In this document: positions 56,297 through 64,000 of the stretch, in pieces | How positions within the stretch are numbered: the stretch's first letter is position 1 | Layout of the letters: the number at the start of each line of letters is the position of its first letter | Assembly (NCBI RefSeq): GCF_963677725.1 | Contig: NZ_OY782507.1 | Coordinates: 1,240,001-1,304,000 of the forward strand | Length of the DNA stretch: 64,000 nt | Source: an uncultured Cohaesibacter sp. | Lineage (GTDB): Bacteria > Pseudomonadota > Alphaproteobacteria > Rhizobiales > Cohaesibacteraceae | Reading direction: 5' to 3' | Program-made: the position numbers and the translations under genes | The notes under the pieces: generated by a model | Told to the model about the DNA's origin: nothing | Database searches by the model: none | What the model saw: the letters and a program-made list of their open reading frames with translations, nothing else

Positions 56297-56710
56297 GGGT
56301 ATCTCCGTTGTGTGTTGCGGTCGCAGACTGATGCCGTTGACCTGTTCAGATTCATGGACCGCTTTCTGATCCGACAGGATCGCTTTGAAAGCAGAACCGC
56401 CCCACCCTGATGGCCTCAATTGAGGGTTCATCAGAGCATAGACCACCGTTCCGAAACCAGCGTCAGCGAGCGCTGAAACTAAGAGGTTCGGTTAAGAGAA
56501 GGCTTCATATCCTCATCGGTGTTGCACTCAATATGAGCTTCTCGTTTCAATAAATCCAACGAATGTTTTTTATAGAATCCATCTATTTTTGTGATATGTT
56601 TTGATAAGAGAGATAAATGGCATCGATCAATCTGTTGGTTTGGGATTGTCTGGGCGAGTTCCTTTCGGGCCCGAGATGCCGTGGATGAACGAAAGAAATA
56701 AGGTATTGTC
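56297..56710. other. Divergent intergenic region
   Basis: About 414 bases between the DUF1127 and LysR genes. AT-rich around 56540-56620; LysR-type sites with T-N11-A spacing may be present but none is convincing. Confidence 0.4.
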
Positions 56711-57601
56711 ATGAATGCTTTGATGGATCTTGACCAGTTGCGCACCTTCATTGCCATTGCTGAAACAGGCAGCTTCACACGGGCTGCCGAACAGGTGAAC
56801 AAGACCCAGTCGGCCGTGTCGATGCAAATGCGTCGACTTGAGGAACGCATTGGGCAAACGATCTTTGTGCGGGACGGTCGTCAAAGCCGATTGACAGATT
56901 CCGGTGTACGCCTGCTCGATTATGCCCGTCGGATGCTGTCGCTGAATGCGGAGACGATCTCGGCCTTTTCATCCGATGTCATGTCAGGCAAGGTGCGCCT
57001 TGGACTGCCGGATGATTATGCCCCGCGCCTGTTGCCAACGGTGCTGGCGAGCTTTGCGACCACTCATCCAAATATCGAGATCGAGGTGGTCTGTGAGCAG
57101 AGTTCCTGCATCCATCGGCGGATTGAAGATGGGCGGCTGGATCTGGGCATTGTCACCCATGGTGACAGTCAAAAAGCACGCAATGGCCGAATTATTCGCT
57201 CCGAGCCATTGCTATGGGTTTCGTCAGCCCATCACTCGGTTCACTGCCAATCGACCATTCCATTGGCGTTGGGCACCAAAACCTGTTGTTGGAGAGCCAG
57301 TGCAACCGAGGCGCTTTCAAAGGCTGGCAAGGCCTATCGCATTGCCTATGTCAGTTCGACCGCGGCAGGCTCTTCGGGGGCTGTCATGGCGGGGCTGGCG
57401 GTTGCTGTTCTGCCGGAAAGTGCCTTGATTTCGGACATGCGGGTGCTGGGCTCGCGGGAAGGCTTCCCTGAACTGCCTTACTGCAATATCGCGCTCATTC
57501 GCTCTGACAATGCCAAAGACCGCATTCATACCGCTTTGGCAGCTCATATCGTTAATGCGCTCGACAATGTGTCGGGCAACGTATCTTTGGCGGCAGAGTA
57601 A
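56711..57601 (+). CDS. LysR family transcriptional regulator
   Basis: A 296-residue regulator. The N-terminal winged helix has L-R-T-F-I-A-I-A-E-T-G-S-F-T-R-A-A-E-Q-V and S-A-V-S-M-Q-M-R-R-L-E-E-R-I-G; the effector-binding domain follows with V-R-L-G-L-P-D-D-Y. Target genes are not shown; divergent DUF1127 or the convergent EamA gene are candidates. A strong bidirectional terminator follows. Confidence 0.93.
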   Translation: MNALMDLDQLRTFIAIAETGSFTRAAEQVNKTQSAVSMQMRRLEERIGQTIFVRDGRQSRLTDSGVRLLDYARRMLSLNAETISAFSSDVMSGKVRLGLPDDYAPRLLPTVLASFATTHPNIEIEVVCEQSSCIHRRIEDGRLDLGIVTHGDSQKARNGRIIRSEPLLWVSSAHHSVHCQSTIPLALGTKTCCWRASATEALSKAGKAYRIAYVSSTAAGSSGAVMAGLAVAVLPESALISDMRVLGSREGFPELPYCNIALIRSDNAKDRIHTALAAHIVNALDNVSGNVSLAAE

Positions 57602-57634
57602 ATCCGGGGCTGCGTACAGACATGAACCAGACAT

Positions 57635-57675
57635 AAAAAGGCCACCCTTTGCCATGGGCAAAGGGTGGCCTTTTG
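57635..57675. terminator. Bidirectional terminator between the LysR and EamA genes
   Basis: A long perfect stem (AAAAGGCCACCCTTTGCC against GGCAAAGGGTGGCCTTTT) with an ATG loop and T-runs on both strands. It lies between two convergent genes. Confidence 0.95.
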
Positions 57676-57704
57676 TTTGATCAAGCTGTTTGAAACCGGC
57701 TTGT

Positions 57705-58658
57705 TCAGGCGGCCTTTCTGTGCTGCATCACCAGCACATTGCCTGCGATGATCGCAACCAGACCGACCATGCCCGGCAGGGTCCATTGATAATTTTCAAA
57801 AATGGTCGACAGGGCCAACGCGACGAGCGGAAACAGAACGGTCAGATAGCCAGCGCGGGCCGGGCCAATATTGTTCAGCAGGGTCATATAGCCCCAGAAG
57901 GCGACCACCGAGGACATGATGACCAGCCAACTCATGGCGATCCAGTATTTGCCGCTCCAATCCATCATGAACGGAATGTCGAGGATCCGTGAGAGAAACA
58001 ACAGCCACAAAGAGCCGTAGAACATGCCCCAGGCATTGGCGCTGACCAGCGGCAGGTTGAGCTTCTTGTTGGCGACGGTCAGCATGTTGCCGGTGCAGAA
58101 GGAAAGCGTACCAGCAAGCCCCAGCCCCAGACCGATCAGAACGCCATCCTTGCCCGCATTGGCTTCGATTTCCGGCCAGAAAATCATGCCTATGCCGGAA
58201 AAGCCCAACAAGGCGCCAATGATCGCATTGCGGCTCGGGCGCTGGCCGAAAAGAATTGCCGCCAGCGCGATGTTGATCAGGCTTGCGGTGGAGAAGACCA
58301 CCGCCATCAGACCTGATGCCATATAACTGGCGGAATAATAAAACAGCACGAAGTTGCTGGAGAAAATGAACATGCCAAGGACCATGAAGCGCAAATGGAT
58401 ACGCCATGGGAAGCGCAAGGGATGGCGGGCAACCAGCGCCCAGACGAACGTCACCAAAGCCGCCAAGGAAAAGCGGTATAGTCCGGTGATCAGCGGCGGG
58501 ACGACATCAATCTGATTGGCCATGGCAATCCAGCTGGTGCCCCAGACCGCAAGCATCATCACATAGAGCCCCATGTCTTTTGGCGACATGACGCCAACCA
58601 AGGTCGTTGGCGTGGGCAGAGGGGATGGGCTTTTGTTGGCCAAGCTGGACTCTGGCAT
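57705..58658 (-). CDS. EamA family (DMT) transporter
   Basis: A 317-residue membrane protein with ten predicted helices in two EamA repeats. G-L-Y-R-F-S-L-A-A-L-V and G-A-L-L-G-F-S-G-I-G-M-I-F-W-P are typical of the first repeat. DMT exporters move amino acids or small metabolites, but the substrate is not predictable. The first 25 residues are a polar tail. It is convergent with LysR. Confidence 0.9.
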   Translation of the reverse strand: MPESSLANKSPSPLPTPTTLVGVMSPKDMGLYVMMLAVWGTSWIAMANQIDVVPPLITGLYRFSLAALVTFVWALVARHPLRFPWRIHLRFMVLGMFIFSSNFVLFYYSASYMASGLMAVVFSTASLINIALAAILFGQRPSRNAIIGALLGFSGIGMIFWPEIEANAGKDGVLIGLGLGLAGTLSFCTGNMLTVANKKLNLPLVSANAWGMFYGSLWLLFLSRILDIPFMMDWSGKYWIAMSWLVIMSSVVAFWGYMTLLNNIGPARAGYLTVLFPLVALALSTIFENYQWTLPGMVGLVAIIAGNVLVMQHRKAA

Positions 58659-58981
58659 CGGATCATTCCCGTTTCGGGCGCCGCGCAGGATGTGGCGGAC
58701 ATGACCCGGTTTGATAGAGCAACAGTCTAGCAGGACAGATTCATCACGACCAATGACTATTGCGGGAATATCAATCAGAATAATTGATTATTTTAGACCA
58801 AATGGACAGAAAGTTGATGACACCACCAGTAAGCAAAGCTGTTGGCCGGTCGCCCGATACCACACACCCAATGCCTCACACCCAATGCCTGGCACCCAAT
58901 GCGTGGAACCCGATGTATGGCGCCTGAGACGGCATATCGACCGACCAACGGACGTAATCGGTCGATATGATGCATATTGCC
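58659..58981. other. Intergenic region with tandem repeat
   Basis: About 320 bases between the YHS gene (minus, ends at 58982) and the EamA gene (minus, starts at 58658). It holds the 14-base tandem repeat and an imperfect CGACCGAC/CGGTCG inverted repeat near 58938-58964; promoter signals for the EamA gene are expected but not defined. Confidence 0.5.
58858..58914. repeat. 14-base tandem repeat, four units
   Basis: The unit is close to CCTGACACCCAATG, repeated four times at 14-base spacing, with the last copy reading ACCCGATG. It lies in the space between two minus-strand genes and is unlikely to be coding. Confidence 0.75.
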
Positions 58982-59449
58982 TTAGAGATCGCTTGGTTTG
59001 GTATCGACGATCTTTTCCCATTTGTCGTCGGCCTTTGCGATATAGCCGGGAATATCCTTTTCCCAGTCAGCCTGAATTTCATCCGACAGGTTCAGATAAA
59101 GCTCACCGTTGACGATCCTCCAGTTTTCCGGATCACCATCAAACTTGTAGCCCATGGCAGCGCCGAATGCGCAGAAACCGCCATATTGAGGCAAATATTT
59201 ATCGGGATTGGCATCGAAAGCCGCCTTGTGTTCTTCATTGGCAAAGCGGTAGGTCACATCCTTGTAAACGGAGGTGATTTTGTAGCTGCCTTCGGTTGGT
59301 TTGCCAATGGTGAAGTAGGCAACCGGATCATAGCCCTGCATCGCTAGGCCGGTGTTGGAGGTGTTGACATGGGGGCCTGCCGCAAGGGCGGAGGTGACCA
59401 AGGTCATGGAGAGAAGAGCGCTCGCTGCAATTTTGTTCAGAGTTTTCAC
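58982..59449 (-). CDS. YHS domain-containing exported protein
   Basis: A 155-residue protein with an N-terminal signal peptide (A-S-A-L-L-S-M-T-L-V-T-S-A-L-A-A) and a YHS domain: G-Y-D-P-V-A-Y-F near residue 40, Y-R-F-A-N-E-E-H-K-A-A-F-D-A-N-P-D-K-Y and Y-G-G-F-C-A-F-G. YHS domains often bind metals. The start is a GTG behind GAGGAAAATTACC; another GTG nine codons upstream has no ribosome-binding site. No operon partner is evident. Confidence 0.88.
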   Translation of the reverse strand: MKTLNKIAASALLSMTLVTSALAAGPHVNTSNTGLAMQGYDPVAYFTIGKPTEGSYKITSVYKDVTYRFANEEHKAAFDANPDKYLPQYGGFCAFGAAMGYKFDGDPENWRIVNGELYLNLSDEIQADWEKDIPGYIAKADDKWEKIVDTKPSDL

Positions 59450-60517
59450 GGTAATTTTCCTCAAGTCGGTCGGCACTACACCGCCAAAGTTTCAGATGAT
59501 GCCCACATGCCCTGCGTCGGGATTGCTGCGGGTGCGACCCATTTGGCCATTAAGACCGATCGGTTCAAATGAAGTCACCGTGAGGAAATTGTGAGCTGGT
59601 TCGCTCTGCTCTGCCTGCCACAAAGGAGACGGGTCAGCGTGCATGCGCCCCAGAAAGCCAGCTTCTGCGGCGTCATTGGTCTCTCACACAATTTTGTTGA
59701 GGCAAACGGTTTTTTGAAAGGCCTGAATCTGGCGCTGACAAAAAAAATGGTAGCCCAAGGAGCCAGACAAAATTCGCGGCCTACAAGCCACCCGACCTCA
59801 CAATCTATGAGCGAATCAATTGCACATCACCGCAGCGACGCACACCCCATCCCCAAAAATAGAGCAAGCCCAAATAAAGTATGACTTTATTCAATTTGCA
59901 GACCGATAAAAATAACAGAAAAAAGAAGCAAAAACTGGCGATTTGTACAAGTTATAGTGGTCACGCCAGTACATATCGCAAAAATACGAGTGCCTTTTTT
60001 CAATCACCTTTGAAACCAATTGCAACCATTGACCAGGTTTACGGAAAATTAATTATTTTACTCTTCAAAATCAACAAAATAACTTGACGAACCCATGTAT
60101 ATGTCGCGTATCATATAGTTACAAAAGGTCGCAAATTTAGCCGGACGTTCCAGAATTTACGCAATGACGTCCTGATTTTGGCCTGACCATTTCTCATTAA
60201 TGGGCACGGACAGCACGGCTAAGGTGACAATAATAAAATCTATAATGTTCAGGGATGCGTTCACGAGGGGTTAGGCGGGCTCGTTCTGCTTACGCAATCT
60301 CCCCCAAAGAAGAATTTTATGAAAGGGATACTGTCAGAAAGACCGTATCACTTCATTGGATGATCCCAGGGCGCTTTGACCTTCTTGCAGCAATGACTGC
60401 GACGACTGATCAGCGCCCCTGACCGCCTTGCTCGCGCCCTGATATATGTAAGATCCAACTGCGGCAGCTAACATTTTTTTTGCCGGTCGACCTAATCGGA
60501 ACAAGGGAGGCCCCACC
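59450..60517. other. Gene-free region of about 1.07 kb
   Basis: Only short frames without good ribosome-binding sites occur here. The middle (about 59880-60120) is AT-rich, with a TTGACG/TATCAT pair near 60084-60112 at 19-base spacing as a possible promoter. A 61-residue minus-strand frame (60334-60519) is a weak coding candidate. No RNA gene is recognised. Confidence 0.5.
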
Positions 60518-61537
60518 ATGAATTCAATACCAAAGACTGCCGCAGTTGCGCCCAGTCTTCCGCCGGATGCCGCCAAGTCAAGTCCGGTTCGCCATTCCAA
60601 TCTTCAACATGATCTGCCTTGGCACAAGGGCGAGCATCCCATGGAATCGTGGCACTTTGCCACCAATCTGCGGGGTGACGGCAGGCATTATAGCTTCCGT
60701 GTTCATCTGGTGATTGTCGAGACCCACGAGGAGGAGCCACAGGCTTCGATTGGCCTGTGTCTGGTTGACCAGGATACCGGCTGGATCCGGGAAAGCGAGA
60801 CCACAGTCCCCCTCAGCGACATCGTTATACGCAGTGACGTTCTGCAAATCTCGTCACGAGCGCTGGATATCCGCTGCAAGGACACAGAGATGTCGCTCTC
60901 GGCAGAGTTGCCTGACGCCTTTGTTGAATTGTCTGGCAAGGTCGGAACGCCGATCCTGATCAATAATGGTGAGGGCAGCATCAGTTTCTTTGGTGCCCAG
61001 CAATATAAATTTGCCTTCCCCGGCATTCAGGTCTCTGGTGCCGTTTCCATCATGGGCAAGCGCCAGACCGTAACCGGGGCAATGTGGTTCAATCGTCAAT
61101 GGGGAGAGCTGCCGCGACGCTTTCGGCTTGATCGCAATCTGGAGCATCGGCAATGGATCTGTCTTTATCCATCCCTGAGCAACGGTGTCAGCCTGAGTGC
61201 CAGTCAGGTGTGGGATTTCCGAACCAGCCGGGTCGAGACCAATTGCACGGTGGTGCTGCCTGACGGCACCCATGTGGTGGAGAAAATCCAGCCGCTGGAA
61301 TTGAGCGACTATGTGGACAGCCGCCGGTCCGACAGGCGCTATCCACGTCATGTGATCCTGTCCGATCCTGCATTGGAAACCTGCTTGCAAATCAGCCTGC
61401 CCTACCAAGAGCGCGAGGTCGTTTCCAAAATGGGTGGCATGATCAAGTTTGATGGCAAGATGGTCGTCGATGGCTTCATTTTCGGAGACCGGGTCACTGG
61501 TGACGGTTTCGTCGAAATGGTTGGCCGCTGGCGTTAG
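60518..61537 (+). CDS. CrtC/AttH lipocalin-like domain protein
   Basis: A 339-residue protein related to the carotenoid 1,2-hydratase/AttH lipocalin-like family. Seen: H-P-M-E-S-W-H-F-A-T-N-L, S-F-R-V-H-L-V, and M-G-K-R-Q-T-V-T-G-A-M-W-F-N-R-Q-W-G, where the usual D-R-E-W-G Asp is Asn. No signal peptide is evident. AAGGGAGGCCCC precedes the ATG. No carotenoid genes are near, so the function is uncertain; family members include esterase-like and hydratase-like proteins. Confidence 0.75.
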   Translation: MNSIPKTAAVAPSLPPDAAKSSPVRHSNLQHDLPWHKGEHPMESWHFATNLRGDGRHYSFRVHLVIVETHEEEPQASIGLCLVDQDTGWIRESETTVPLSDIVIRSDVLQISSRALDIRCKDTEMSLSAELPDAFVELSGKVGTPILINNGEGSISFFGAQQYKFAFPGIQVSGAVSIMGKRQTVTGAMWFNRQWGELPRRFRLDRNLEHRQWICLYPSLSNGVSLSASQVWDFRTSRVETNCTVVLPDGTHVVEKIQPLELSDYVDSRRSDRRYPRHVILSDPALETCLQISLPYQEREVVSKMGGMIKFDGKMVVDGFIFGDRVTGDGFVEMVGRWR

Positions 61538-61763
61538 CGGCTGTGATGAAGCATATTTCACATTGTCCCGCCATCGGGCCTTCTCCGGCGACGTTGGGGC
61601 GATGAAATAGGGTCATCCGGAATATGCACATATGGTGCAGTGAGCAGTATGACTATATAGGGCCGTCCCTTGTCGATCTGCCGCCCTTGTTGTCGCACTC
61701 AAAACAACAGGCGCGTTCGACGGGAACGTGTTTGGGTTCCATCAGACAGTCTTAAAAGGTTTC

Positions 61764-61796
61764 ATCCCCGAAAATGCGATATTTCGGGGATTTTTG
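61764..61796 (+). terminator. Terminator downstream of the lipocalin-like gene
   Basis: A perfect 10-pair stem ATCCCCGAAA/TTTCGGGGAT with an 8-base loop and T-run, about 227 bases past the stop codon; a separate short transcript could also end here. Confidence 0.9.
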
Positions 61797-61819
61797 CTGT
61801 CTGACAATGCGTCACCAAC

Positions 61820-63199
61820 TCAGTAGGCGAAGTCTTCAAAGACCCGGTTGATGTTGCCGCCCCATTCATTGTTGAAACGCATCAACAATTGGTCCGCCGG
61901 GGACAATCCCAGAGTGACCGTTTCTTCCAGAGCGGCGAGATACTGGGTTTCATCAAAGCCTGCCCCATTGAGACGATCGCGCGCAGCAAGACCCTTGCGG
62001 GCGATGGTGACCATTCCCTTGGCAAGTGACTGGACATTGGTGTCACGGAACTTGGTTCTGAGACCATCCTTTGCCACACCGATGCGCAGTGCGTCGCGCT
62101 CCTCGGCAGACCAATCTTTGACCAGATCCCAAGCCGCATCAAGACTTGACTGATGATAAAGCAGGCCGGTCCAGAGGGCTGGAAGAGCGCAAATGCGCCG
62201 CCATGGGCCACCATCAGCACCACGCATTTCGATATAGCGCTTAAGGCGCACTTCAGGGAATACGGTGGTCAGATGATCTTCCCAGTCCTGAAGCGTTGGC
62301 GCGGTGTCAGGCATGCCTTCTTTGCGTTTGCCGCCCAGATAGTCGCGGAACGTCATGCCGGTCATATCATAATAGGTGCCACCACGAGTGATGAAATACA
62401 TCGGCACATCAAGGACATAATCGACATATTGCTCATAGCCGAAGCCCTCTTCAAACAGGAAGGGCAGCATGCCGGTGCGGTCCGGGTCGGTATCTTGCCA
62501 GATCGCGGCACGCATGGATTGATAGCCGTTTTTGCGACCATCGAGGAAAGGCGAATTGGCAAACAGGGCGGTGGCAATCGGCTGGAGGGCCACGCCGACG
62601 CGCATTTTCTTTGCCATGTCCGCTTCGCTGGAAAAATCGAGATTGACCTGAATGGTGCAGGAGCGAAACATCATGTCGAGGCCGAGATTGCCCACCTTCG
62701 GCATATATTTCATCATGATTCCGTAACGGCTCTTCGGCATGACCGGAACCTCGTCGCGGTGCCATTTCGGAGAGACGCCAAGGCCAAGGAAGCCAATACC
62801 CAACGGGTCGGCAACCTCGCGCAGCTGCGCCAGATGGCTGTGTACTTCTCGGCAGGTCTGATGCAAATTGTCGAGCGGCGCGCCGGACAATTCAAACTGA
62901 CCACCCGGCTCAAGGGAGATCGCCCCACCCTCGATCGGGTCGACAAGGCCGATAATTTTGCCCTTGTCTTCGATACGCTTCCAGCCAAGCAGACCTTCCA
63001 TACCCAAGAGCAGGCGTTCGATCCCACGCTCGCCCTCATAGGGAACCGGCGTAAAGCTGTCCTTGTAGAAGGTAAATTTCTCATGCTCGGTGCCGATGCG
63101 CCACTGGTCCTTCGGCTTCTCGCCACTGGAAATGGTTTCGATCAGGGTTGCACGATCATCAAGGGTGATGGCGACGGCGTCATTGTCGGAAGCGGCCAT
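61820..63199 (-). CDS. gshA: Glutamate-cysteine ligase, plant-type
   Basis: A 459-residue enzyme for the first step of glutathione synthesis (ATP-dependent gamma-glutamylcysteine formation). It matches the alphaproteobacterial/plant-type family: the G-T-E-H-E-K-F motif (about residues 35-41), F-E-L-S-G-A-P, and R-S-C-T-I-Q-V-N-L-D-F-S-S-E. The ATG at 63199 follows AAGGAG, while 22 codons upstream do not match. Transcribed alone on this strand. Confidence 0.94.
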   Translation of the reverse strand: MAASDNDAVAITLDDRATLIETISSGEKPKDQWRIGTEHEKFTFYKDSFTPVPYEGERGIERLLLGMEGLLGWKRIEDKGKIIGLVDPIEGGAISLEPGGQFELSGAPLDNLHQTCREVHSHLAQLREVADPLGIGFLGLGVSPKWHRDEVPVMPKSRYGIMMKYMPKVGNLGLDMMFRSCTIQVNLDFSSEADMAKKMRVGVALQPIATALFANSPFLDGRKNGYQSMRAAIWQDTDPDRTGMLPFLFEEGFGYEQYVDYVLDVPMYFITRGGTYYDMTGMTFRDYLGGKRKEGMPDTAPTLQDWEDHLTTVFPEVRLKRYIEMRGADGGPWRRICALPALWTGLLYHQSSLDAAWDLVKDWSAEERDALRIGVAKDGLRTKFRDTNVQSLAKGMVTIARKGLAARDRLNGAGFDETQYLAALEETVTLGLSPADQLLMRFNNEWGGNINRVFEDFAY

Positions 63200-63448
63200 G
63201 AAACAGGCTCCTTGCAGATTGGCAGGGCGCGACGGGGCTCGAACCTCACAGTCGCGTTCTGTCAAATTAGGGATTCACCCGGCGGGTTACAATGGGTTGG
63301 TTTTGATATCCGCAAAATGAACCCACAACACAATCAAAGAATTGTGACTTTTGGGAATCCCTTGCGAACATGGTTGGTTTTACCCAGCTTCCTTTGTCCT
63401 GACCGGCGGGCCGAAACCTTTGTCGCCCTGATAGTCAATCAAAAGAGG

Positions 63449-64000
63449 TCAGGTAGCAGCAGGCTTGACCTGCTTGTCTGCGTCCCTTTTTTCAGCGCGT
63501 TGAGCCTGCTGCTCGCGATAGATGATATACAGCCCGGACGCAACTGTGACCAGGATGCCAAAGGCGGCAAGTTGGTTGGGCAGGTCGGAAAAGACGACCC
63601 AACCGATCAGGGTCGCAAAGGGGATTTCAAGATACTGCATCGGCGCGAGCGTGGCAGAGGGTGCAAATCGGATCGCCGCTGACATCAACAAATGACCCAC
63701 AGAGCCAATGATGCCTGCCATGATCAGAAAGGGCCAATCCTGAGCCGTTGGTTCAACCAGATCCCAGAGCGGCCAAGCTTTGCCATTAAGGAGCAGCAAG
63801 GGAACCGCAACGAGCATAAGCGCCATGGCACCGGACACGGCCTGAATGGAAATCGGATCAACCTCGCGGCTCATCTGGCGGGTCGAGAGCATAAAGATCA
63901 CGAACGTGAAGGCCACGCCGACCGGCCAGAGGGCATTGAGGCCAACCGCAACAAAGTTGGGCTGAACCACCAGCAAGGTGCCAATGAAGCCAACAATCGC
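63449..64000 (-). CDS. EamA family (DMT) transporter, N-terminal part outside window
   Basis: The last ~183 codons of a DMT transporter, open to the window edge. It has the second EamA repeat with G-H-L-L-M-S-A-A-I-R-F-A-P-S-A-T-L-A-P-M-Q-Y-L-E-I-P-F-A and ends with a Lys-rich cytoplasmic tail. The reading frame begins with the codon at 64000. The substrate is unknown. Confidence 0.88.
   Translation of the reverse strand, partial: AIVGFIGTLLVVQPNFVAVGLNALWPVGVAFTFVIFMLSTRQMSREVDPISIQAVSGAMALMLVAVPLLLLNGKAWPLWDLVEPTAQDWPFLIMAGIIGSVGHLLMSAAIRFAPSATLAPMQYLEIPFATLIGWVVFSDLPNQLAAFGILVTVASGLYIIYREQQAQRAEKRDADKQVKPAAT

Noticed and set aside
60334-60600. Minus-strand frame of up to 88 codons
   Set aside because: It overlaps the start of the lipocalin-like gene and has no good ribosome-binding site. 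A short membrane peptide remains possible but unsupported.
62153-63682. A 509-codon plus-strand open frame
   Set aside because: Antisense to gshA and crossing an intergenic region; no recognisable domain.

Overview
The window reads as chromosomal DNA of an alphaproteobacterium, most likely of the Hyphomicrobiales (a marine, Cohaesibacter-like lineage would fit, but this is inference). Supporting signs are the small DUF2093, DUF4170, DUF6101 and DUF1127 proteins, the LpxK/KdtA cluster, HisZ beside HisG, a plant-type GshA, a PmbA homologue and an Rrf2/NsrR-type regulator. Coding density is high. I found no rRNA, tRNA, CRISPR array, prophage or insertion sequence. Some starts are TTG with a good Shine-Dalgarno (lpxK, the AMP ligase, the histidine kinase, the YdjC-like gene).

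Layout. 1-8.2 kb: a MATE exporter and a minus-strand envelope cluster (PmbA, CysQ-like phosphatase, DUF4170, DUF374 acyltransferase, WaaA, LpxK) with DUF2093 opposite. 8.5-13 kb: DUF6101, a patatin phospholipase, an AMP ligase coupled to a thiolase that lacks key catalytic residues, and a small metal-binding HMA protein. 13.2-15.6 kb: a sigma-54 activator, an unrecognised 88-residue protein and a GNAT. 15.8-20.1 kb: two secreted EF-hand proteins with matching upstream sites beside an OmpR-type two-component system, a candidate Ca2+-response module. 20.3-23 kb: a GNAT, a SulP transporter without STAS and a NadR-like kinase. 23.2-25.4 kb: groESL under a perfect CIRCE. 26-27.8 kb: a soluble double-PAS chemoreceptor and SlyX.

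28-31.7 kb is the most unusual part: an NsrR-like regulator with an extra CXXC, a CII-like regulator, an orphan Cas6-superfamily RAMP protein with no CRISPR array in the window, a group III truncated haemoglobin and a YdjC/HpnK-family protein whose metal-binding motifs have all been replaced. 31.7-32.9 kb is AT-rich, without genes, and ends in a candidate sRNA. 33-40.3 kb: a Tat-exported GH3 enzyme, the hisS-hisZ-hisG operon, an MscS channel and Tag glycosylase. 40.4-47.4 kb: CheZ, DUF2927, an L,D-transpeptidase, a GGDEF protein, a cytochrome c and a GNAT.

47.6-54.6 kb looks like a lactate-use region: two TRAP permease subunits with no binding protein, divergent from a FadR-type regulator and lutABC. 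54.8-64 kb: a Met-rich unknown protein, DUF1127, a LysR regulator, two EamA transporters (one cut by the window end), a YHS-domain protein, a CrtC/AttH lipocalin-like protein and GshA.
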